From JBBUX01 sp037445775 (GTDB lineage: Bacteria > Actinomycetota > Coriobacteriia > Anaerosomatales > PHET01), in assembly GCA_037445775.1 (NCBI GenBank), contig JBBIJX010000053.1:1-11663 (forward strand): 11,663 nt of DNA. Direction: 5' to 3'. The notes beneath the pieces were generated by a model. The model worked only from the letters and a program-made list of their open reading frames with translations. It was not told the DNA's origin and did not search any database. The position numbers and the translations under genes are program-made. Shown here one piece after another: positions 7,085 through 11,663 of the stretch; the stretch's first letter is position 1; each line of letters opens with the position of its first letter.

Positions 7085-7111
7085 TGTCAGGAAACAACGA
7101 GCCTCCTGACA
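7085..7111. repeat. Inverted repeat TGTCAGGA / TCCTGACA
   Basis: Left arm 7085-7092 and right arm 7104-7111 are perfect 8-base complements separated by 11 bases, and could form a hairpin in the 3' part of the ATPase mRNA. A third copy of CCTGACA lies at 7036-7042, just after the D stop codon. It has no T-run, so it is not a terminator by itself. A role in mRNA 3'-end stability or as a protein site is possible but unsupported. Confidence 0.5.
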
Positions 7112-7170
7112 CTGGGGGATTCAGAGCCGTCGCCTGTGGCGCCCCTCCACTGACGGCACCTGGTCCCGCT

Positions 7171-7208
7171 CGAGCCCCGGCGCGCTGCACGCGTCGGGGC
7201 TCGCTTTT
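7171..7208 (+). terminator. Rho-independent terminator of the V/A-ATPase operon
   Basis: A 14-base-pair stem (7171-7184 with 7190-7203, all pairs matching apart from one G:U at 7180:7194) closes a 5-base loop (CTGCA) and is followed by CTTTT. Orientation and T-run fit rightward transcription from the ATPase operon. Read leftward it lacks a T-run, so it would at best attenuate the opposing transcript. Confidence 0.9.
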
Positions 7209-7248
7209 GTGCCCAGGGTTGCGGGGCGTGCTGAGCGGGCTGGTGCCG

Positions 7249-8583
7249 CTACTTCGTCTGGCCGGTGAAGGAGAAGGAGTTCAGCAGGACACCCGGCACG
7301 AGCGAGGCGCCCTCTTCGGTCCCTACGAAGCGCCGCTCGCGTGATACGGCCTCGCAGCCGAGAAGCGCGTCCACCATGCCCTGGGTGAAGCGCAGGTTCT
7401 TGAGCGGCCTCGCGAGCGACCCGTTCTGAATGAGGAACGTTCCGTCGCGCGTCATGCCGGTGAGCGTCACCGGCACGGGGTCCTCGACGTTGACGTAGTG
7501 GAACCGCGTCACGTACACCCCGTGGTCGACTGAGGCGATGAGCTCGTCGAGGGTGGCCTCACCGGGAAGCATCTCCAGGTTGAGCGGCATGGGGCCGAAC
7601 GGGTTGGGGGCCGGCAGGGCGTGCCCGGAGTTAGGCCAGCCGCTGATGTGCGCCCAGTACGAGTCGGTCACCGGGCCGATGCCCACGCCGTCCTCGATGA
7701 GCAGCGTCGGGCGCTTCGGCTGGCCCTCGTAGTCGAAGGTCGGGCCTAACGCGTGGGGCGCTAGCGCGTCGTCGACGATGGTCACCGCAGTCGAGAAGAT
7801 CTGGTCCTGGATGTGGTTGGACAGGAACGAACGGCCCTCTTCGTAGGCCTTCGCAGAGAACCCGACGTAGCCCAAGAAGTCCATGATATCGGCGACGGCT
7901 TCGGGCCCGAGCACCACCCGGTATGCGCCGGGCTCGAGCGATGCCGGGTTCTCGGTGCGGACGGCCAGCGCCGCAGCCTCTTCGCCGAGCGACGACGCAT
8001 CGAGTTCGGAGACGTCGCGCGAAAGCCAGCTCGACCAGCCGCTCCCGGTCTCGCCCATGGACAGCACGGTGGCCTGTGCGCCCGTGATCTCGCTGCCAAC
8101 GTCCACGCCGCGGCTGTTGGCGACCGCGATCACGTTGCGGGCCGTCCTGACCTTGCCAGCCGCGGTGAGGCCGCGAGTCTGTGAGGGTTCGATGATGTGC
8201 GCCACTGCCTCGGCGCGCTCCTCGGGCGTGCACGCGCCAGTCGCTGCGCTCGAGCGCTCGACGTGCACGGTCTCCTCGGGACCCGGCAACCCCACGAAGC
8301 GCCCGTCCTCGGGCGCGACGCGCGCGGCGGCCGCGGCCGCCGCGCAGCACGCGGACAGCGACGCGTCGTCGAGGCGGTTGGTGCTTGCGACCCCGATGCG
8401 TTTGCCGATGACCGCGCGAACGTTCACTAGCGCGTTGTCCTCGGCGACGTTCTGGTTGATGCGGTTGTTCGCGAAGCGCGTCAGCGCGCTCGTCTCTGCC
8501 ACGACGAGCGCCTCGGCCTCGTCGGCGCTCGTGAGTGTGACCGCGCGGCGTGCCAGTTCGCGGGCTTGGTTCGGCGTCAGCAT
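7249..8583 (-). CDS. pmbA: TldE/PmbA-family protein (non-catalytic partner of TldD)
   Basis: The 444-residue protein belongs to the TldD/PmbA (U62) family. It has the N-terminal domain with FANNRINQNVAEDNALV and the C-terminal beta-rich domain with YVTRFHYVNVEDPVPVTLTGMTRDG type sequence (read around residues 355-385) and IQNGSLARPLKNLRFTQ. At the position where TldD carries HExxxH there is no such motif (the region reads FSAKAYEEGRSFLSNHI), as expected for TldE/PmbA, which lacks the zinc site and acts with TldD. In E. coli the TldD/TldE heterodimer cleaves unfolded or leader peptides (microcin B17 maturation, CcdA turnover). The ATG directly follows the TAG stop of tldD with no gap, so the two are surely co-translated, giving a 1:1 complex. 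An unusual run of alanines lies at about residues 85-92. Subfamily naming (pmbA versus a tldD-like paralogue) is less certain than the family. Confidence 0.9.
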   Translation of the reverse strand: MLTPNQARELARRAVTLTSADEAEALVVAETSALTRFANNRINQNVAEDNALVNVRAVIGKRIGVASTNRLDDASLSACCAAAAAAARVAPEDGRFVGLPGPEETVHVERSSAATGACTPEERAEAVAHIIEPSQTRGLTAAGKVRTARNVIAVANSRGVDVGSEITGAQATVLSMGETGSGWSSWLSRDVSELDASSLGEEAAALAVRTENPASLEPGAYRVVLGPEAVADIMDFLGYVGFSAKAYEEGRSFLSNHIQDQIFSTAVTIVDDALAPHALGPTFDYEGQPKRPTLLIEDGVGIGPVTDSYWAHISGWPNSGHALPAPNPFGPMPLNLEMLPGEATLDELIASVDHGVYVTRFHYVNVEDPVPVTLTGMTRDGTFLIQNGSLARPLKNLRFTQGMVDALLGCEAVSRERRFVGTEEGASLVPGVLLNSFSFTGQTK

Positions 8584-10026
8584 CTAGCGTCCCACCCCCA
8601 CCTGCACGTTGCGGAAGCGCGCGGGAGCGGCGCCGTGGGCTACATGGGCGACCTGCATCGGCTCGCCCTTGCCGCAGTTCGGTAGCCCCCAGACCTTCCA
8701 GTGCTCCGCCGAACAGACCGCGTCGCAGCTCGCCCAGAACTGCGGCGTGATGCCGGTGTAGTTGGGCATGCGCACCATACGCCCAAGCTTCCCGTTCTCG
8801 ATCTCCCAGCCGATCTCGCAGGCGAACTGGAAGTTGAGGCGCTTGTCGTCTATCGACCAAGAGTTGTTCGTCTCGACGTAGAGGCCATGCCCCGTGTCGG
8901 CGACGAGGTCGTCGAAAGCCCACGTTCCTGGTTCGAGCGACACGGTCGTCATGCGTACGAGCGGGACGCGGTTCCAGCCGTCAGCGCGGGCGCACCCGTT
9001 CGACGCGCGCCCTAGCGCGGGCGCGGTGTCGCGCGACGAAAGCAGGCCGGTCAGCACGCCCTCGGTCACGATGGGGTCTCTTTGGGCGGGCACACCGTCG
9101 TCGTCCCAGCCGAATGAGCCCAGAGAGCCGGGAACCGTGGCGTCGGCGGTGACGCTGACGTGCTCCGAGCCGTATCTGAGCCCCCCGACGTCGGATAGGG
9201 TCACCCACGAGGTGCCGGCGAACGCCGCCTCCTCGCCGAGCACACGGTCGAGCTCGGTGGGATGCCCGATCGACTCGTGCACCTGCAGGCCCATCTGCGA
9301 GCCGTCGATGATGAGATCGACGGTGCCCGGCGTGCACTCCGGTGCTGACGCGAGTGCGGCGGCCTCGGCGGCTACGCGGGGTGCGTTACCCACAAGGTCG
9401 AGGCCCGCGACATATTCCCAGCCGGACTGCATCCACCCGCCGCCGTGCGAGTTCGGGTAGGAGCGCGTGAGAACCTCGCCGTCCGCGACCACGTAGGCCA
9501 CGATCCCGGCGCCGCACTCGTGCCAGACCTGCTCGGTGAAGGCGCCTTCGCTCGAGCCGAACCACTTGCGGAACCGGTGCGAGCCGCACGTCGCCTTGGT
9601 GAGGGAGACGGCCGGTTCGGCACGCAGGGCCTCGTCCGCGGCGGTGAGCAGCGCGAGCTTCTCTTCGAGCGGCACGCTGAACGGGTCGACGACGCAGGGG
9701 GCGGTCCACGTGCCCCTCGCGGGCTCGATGTCGGCGAGACGGACGGGTTCGCCTCGGACGAGCGCGCTCGCGCGGGCGATGGCGAGCGCCTGGCGCGCCA
9801 CGCGTGCGGCCTCGTCAGTGGTCACGGTCTGGCTGGCGGCGAAGCCCCACGCGCCGTCTGCCAACACCCGCACACCGATGCCGAAGCTGTCTGAGCGCTC
9901 GACGGCCTCGACGCGCCCGGTCGCGATCTGGACTTCCTCGTGCGACGAGTCGACGACGCGCGCATCGGCGTACGACGCGCCAGCGATTCGCGCCGCGTCG
10001 AGCGCGGCCTCGATGATCTCCCTCAT
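8584..10026 (-). CDS. tldD: TldD-family zinc metalloprotease
   Basis: The 480-residue product has the length of E. coli TldD (481). The zinc motif HExxxH is present as HESIGH (H250, E251, H255) in the segment GLQVHESIGHPTELD, and the conserved C-terminal Cys ligand is C451 in GLPNCGKGEPMQ. The N-terminal domain holds ATGRVEAVERSDSFGIGVRV, a typical family segment. All residues needed for catalysis are therefore visible. TldD with TldE forms a protease whose active site sits in a closed chamber and which accepts unfolded peptides. The start is ATG at 10026, with GAGGGG (10033-10038) 6 bases upstream. It lies 36 bases after an NlpC/P60 gene and abuts the tldE gene, so it is probably in one operon with both. 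Its substrate here is unknown; no peptide precursor gene is visible nearby. Confidence 0.95.
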   Translation of the reverse strand: MREIIEAALDAARIAGASYADARVVDSSHEEVQIATGRVEAVERSDSFGIGVRVLADGAWGFAASQTVTTDEAARVARQALAIARASALVRGEPVRLADIEPARGTWTAPCVVDPFSVPLEEKLALLTAADEALRAEPAVSLTKATCGSHRFRKWFGSSEGAFTEQVWHECGAGIVAYVVADGEVLTRSYPNSHGGGWMQSGWEYVAGLDLVGNAPRVAAEAAALASAPECTPGTVDLIIDGSQMGLQVHESIGHPTELDRVLGEEAAFAGTSWVTLSDVGGLRYGSEHVSVTADATVPGSLGSFGWDDDGVPAQRDPIVTEGVLTGLLSSRDTAPALGRASNGCARADGWNRVPLVRMTTVSLEPGTWAFDDLVADTGHGLYVETNNSWSIDDKRLNFQFACEIGWEIENGKLGRMVRMPNYTGITPQFWASCDAVCSAEHWKVWGLPNCGKGEPMQVAHVAHGAAPARFRNVQVGVGR

Positions 10027-10032
10027 GGACGT

Positions 10033-10038
10033 CCCCTC
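10033..10038 (-). promoter_or_regulatory. Ribosome binding site of tldD
   Basis: GAGGGG on the minus strand, 6 bases before the ATG, in the 36-base gap after the NlpC/P60 stop. There is no room for a terminator in that gap, which supports co-transcription. Confidence 0.65.
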
Positions 10039-10062
10039 AGGCGTGAATGCGTTCTTCCCGGG

Positions 10063-11319
10063 TTAGCGGGACAAATCCCCCAGCGCGCTCGCGGTAGATG
10101 AACGAGCCCCCGTGGGCGCCCCGACGCGCGGGACCCACGGGTAGCGGCGAGCGCCGGCGTAGTCGCGGCGATCGGCCAGTTTGCTGATCTTGACGAAGTC
10201 ACCGGTGCGCGGCGCATGGATATAGTAACCGCCACCGATGTAGATGCCCACGTGATGGATGGGCGAACCGAAGAAGACCGCGTCGGCCGGCTGCAACGCC
10301 GCCGGCGGGATCTTCTCGCCGCGCTGGAACTGCGCGCCCGAGTAGTGGGGCAGCGTGACGCCGTGCTGCTGGAATACGTAGAACACGAGCCCGGAGCAGT
10401 CGAAGCCGCGCGGGGTCTTGCCGCCCCACAGGTAGGGGATACCGTGGTAGGCGAACGCGGTCTCAACCGGCGTGCCGGCAGCCACCTGGATACCCTTCGC
10501 ATTGGCGCCGGAGAGGACCTCCGCCAGCAGCGCGGCCTCTTCGGCGGAGCGGCGGGCGGCCTCGCTGTCGAGCAGCTCGAGCAGGTCGGTCTGCGCCTCG
10601 GCGAGCATCTGCTCTCGCTCCTGGATGCGCAGCATGATCTCGATCTGGCGTGCCTTGAGCTCGAACTCGAGTGCGAGGGCGGCATCCTCGGACTGCCGCA
10701 ACTTCTCGAGCTGGTCCTCGAGCAACTGGCGCTGACCCTTCAATGACGCGGCGATGTCGGCGTCACGGATACCGATGGTGTTGAGGAACTTGATGCGCGC
10801 GACGAGGTCCGCGACGGACTTCGCGTCCAGCAGCACCTCGACGGCACCGAACGATCCCTCCTTGTACAGCGACTCCGCGCGCTCCTCGAGGATGTCAGTC
10901 TGCACGTCGTACGCATGCTGTGCGTTATCGAGGTCGCCCTTCGCGGTCTGAACAAGCTGCTTCATCTCGGCGAGCCGCTCGACGGCGGCGTTGTACTGCT
11001 CGCTCGCGACCTCGAGCTCGCGGTCGAGCGCGTCGAGCTGAGCCATGAACTCGTCGAGGCGCTGCTGCCGCTCCGCCAGCTCATCACGGAACTTGCGGGT
11101 ATCTCGGTCAGGCGTGACGCCGATCGCGGAGGACGTGTCCGCGGGCGCGCGGCGCGTCGTGGCCGGAGCAGCGGGCGGTGCGGTCACTGCCGGGGCGCTT
11201 GCTGTGGGATCGGCGCTTGTGGACGGCTCCGCGAAGACGGGAGCGGCAACGACTAGCGAGAGCACCAAGGCGAACGCGATCGCCCTGCTCATCTGCCGTA
11301 TGCACGCCCGAATCGTCAC
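10063..11319 (-). CDS. Secreted coiled-coil NlpC/P60 peptidoglycan endopeptidase (CwlO/PcsB-like)
   Basis: The 418-residue protein probably cleaves peptide cross-links or stem peptides in peptidoglycan outside the membrane. From the GTG at 11319 it has a signal peptide (Arg at 4, 8 and 12, hydrophobic core AIAFALVLSLVVAA, likely cut after VFA at residue 30), then a Pro/Ala/Thr-rich linker (~31-65). A long coiled coil (~75-265) follows and contains a GSFGAVEVLLDAKSVADLV segment like the PcsB/CwlO helical domain. The C-terminal NlpC/P60 domain (~280-395) has catalytic Cys308 (FDCSGLV), His356 (HHVGIYIGGG) and His368 (YIHAPRTG), plus the YLWGGKTPRG lead-in, so it should be active. Start choice: GAAGGA lies 7 bases before GTG 11319. 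ATG 11292 also leaves a signal peptide but has a poor site, and the frame open to 11523 has no secretion signal at its front. In PcsB/CwlO systems the coiled coil binds FtsEX, which controls activity; no ftsEX is in view. Confidence 0.92.
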   Translation of the reverse strand: MTIRACIRQMSRAIAFALVLSLVVAAPVFAEPSTSADPTASAPAVTAPPAAPATTRRAPADTSSAIGVTPDRDTRKFRDELAERQQRLDEFMAQLDALDRELEVASEQYNAAVERLAEMKQLVQTAKGDLDNAQHAYDVQTDILEERAESLYKEGSFGAVEVLLDAKSVADLVARIKFLNTIGIRDADIAASLKGQRQLLEDQLEKLRQSEDAALALEFELKARQIEIMLRIQEREQMLAEAQTDLLELLDSEAARRSAEEAALLAEVLSGANAKGIQVAAGTPVETAFAYHGIPYLWGGKTPRGFDCSGLVFYVFQQHGVTLPHYSGAQFQRGEKIPPAALQPADAVFFGSPIHHVGIYIGGGYYIHAPRTGDFVKISKLADRRDYAGARRYPWVPRVGAPTGARSSTASALGDLSR

Positions 11320-11326
11320 CCTGCTG

Positions 11327-11332
11327 TCCTTC
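11327..11332 (-). promoter_or_regulatory. Ribosome binding site deciding the NlpC/P60 start
   Basis: GAAGGA on the minus strand, 7 bases before the GTG at 11319. It is better than anything preceding the in-frame ATG at 11292. Confidence 0.6.
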
Positions 11333-11621
11333 GCGCTGTTCGACGGAACGGCTGCGCAAGTTCGCGGCCTCATCCGCATCATTACCCGCTGTATCGACAC
11401 GAAGCGAGTGGAACCCGTGATTCTACACGGAATCTGCGGGTCGCGAGCGTCGCTTCCGCTCGACCGGGCGGCTTCGACGCAAACGGGATGCCGAGTGCGT
11501 AACCGGCGCCGCTCGGCGCGCATGAGGCGCCTTTCGCCGATTCGACCGTCGTAATCGCTCGAATGTCAGCGTGCAGGTGCCGATTGCTTCGCGTAGTGCG
11601 ATATTCTGTACGCGCGCGTGA

Positions 11622-11637
11622 CACAGTGGGAACTGTG
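11622..11637. repeat. Inverted repeat CACAGT-GGGA-ACTGTG
   Basis: Two perfect 6-base arms (11622-11627, 11632-11637) separated by 4 bases, a spacing and length typical of a dimeric repressor site or a small hairpin. It lies just after the self-complementary ACGCGCGCGT at 11610-11619 and overlaps the possible GTG starts of a rightward gene. Function is not established. Confidence 0.4.
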
Positions 11638-11663
11638 CCGCGCTCGTTCTACATCGCGGTGGG

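Larger units (their letters stand above)
7025..7248. other. Convergent intergenic region between ATPase and tldE
   Basis: This 224-base gap separates the ends of the two converging transcription units. It contains a strong hairpin terminator facing right, plus three copies of the heptamer CCTGACA or its complement, two of which form an imperfect hairpin. I see no convincing coding sequence or promoter in it. Apart from the shared hairpin, no terminator with a T-run suited to the leftward tldD/tldE transcript is visible. Confidence 0.7.
11320..11663. other. Intergenic region upstream of the NlpC/P60 gene, with possible rightward gene start at the edge
   Basis: No convincing complete gene is seen in these ~344 bases. 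On the minus strand a TAGAAT hexamer (11420-11425) could be a -10 element for the NlpC/P60 operon, about 95 bases before the start codon, but no good -35 accompanies it. A GCCGAG/CTCGGC pair (11490-11495 and 11512-11517) and an ATTCGA/TCGAAT pair (11540-11545 and 11559-11564) are short inverted repeats of unclear meaning. At the right edge, in-frame GTG codons at 11626 and 11635 open a rightward frame reading (V)PRSFYIAVG to the window end; this may be the start of the next gene, but about ten residues cannot establish it. Confidence 0.4.

Noticed and set aside
7085..7111. Inverted repeat considered as a second terminator
   Set aside because: There is no T-run after it and the stem is short with an 11-base loop; the real terminator is at 7171-7208.
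7069..7344. Plus-strand frame across the intergenic gap and the tldE end
   Set aside because: It passes through the terminator hairpin and the antisense of tldE, has no ribosome site and shows no domain.
7631..8923. 430-codon minus-strand frame overlapping tldD and tldE in another frame
   Set aside because: Arg/Gly-rich shadow of the two protease genes, whose own frames carry family motifs and abut exactly.
11320..11523. N-terminal extension of the NlpC/P60 frame up to 11523
   Set aside because: It would bury the signal peptide ~80 residues inside the protein. The GTG at 11319 has a good ribosome site and puts the signal peptide at the N-terminus.
11382..11624. 80-codon minus-strand frame upstream of the NlpC/P60 gene
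   Set aside because: Low-complexity, Arg/Ser/Ala-rich, no ribosome site noted and no family pattern; it overlaps the candidate promoter area.

Overview
The window is a GC-rich (roughly two-thirds G+C), gene-dense piece of a bacterial chromosome made of two convergent gene blocks. The left block (about 1-7024, + strand) is most of a V/A-type rotary ATPase operon in the order I (3' end only), K, E, C, F, A, B, a small two-helix membrane protein, D. The right block (about 7249-11319, - strand) reads, in transcription order, a secreted coiled-coil NlpC/P60 peptidoglycan hydrolase, a TldD-type metalloprotease and its TldE/PmbA-type partner. The blocks meet tail to tail over a 224-base gap that holds a strong intrinsic terminator for the ATPase operon. 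The rightmost ~340 bases are a divergent intergenic region upstream of the NlpC/P60 gene and possibly of a rightward gene that begins at the window edge.

The organism is probably an anaerobic or thermophilic high-GC bacterium. The use of GTG and TTG as starts in nearly every gene, the CwlO/PcsB-like NlpC/P60 protein and the V-type ATPase suggest a deep actinobacterial lineage such as Coriobacteriia. Deinococcus-Thermus or a high-GC Firmicute cannot be excluded from sequence reading alone, and this placement is an inference.

The ATPase genes encode a membrane sector (I and K), the peripheral stalk (E; its usual partner G/H is not seen and would be expected upstream), the central stalk (C, F, D) and the catalytic head (A with an intact P-loop, B with the arginine finger but no P-loop). 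The K subunit is the four-helix form with one carboxylate, and it carries every side chain known to bind sodium in Enterococcus hirae NtpK, so a sodium-coupled enzyme is the most economical prediction. The unexpected member is a 62-residue two-helix membrane protein placed between B and D with start/stop overlap to B. It is the best candidate for an undescribed accessory or assembly factor.

The minus-strand block looks like one transcription unit. NlpC/P60 and tldD are 36 bases apart with a good ribosome binding site, and the tldD stop codon directly abuts the tldE start codon. Linkage of a TldD/TldE protease to a cell-wall hydrolase, with no peptide precursor gene visible, is the second point worth following up.
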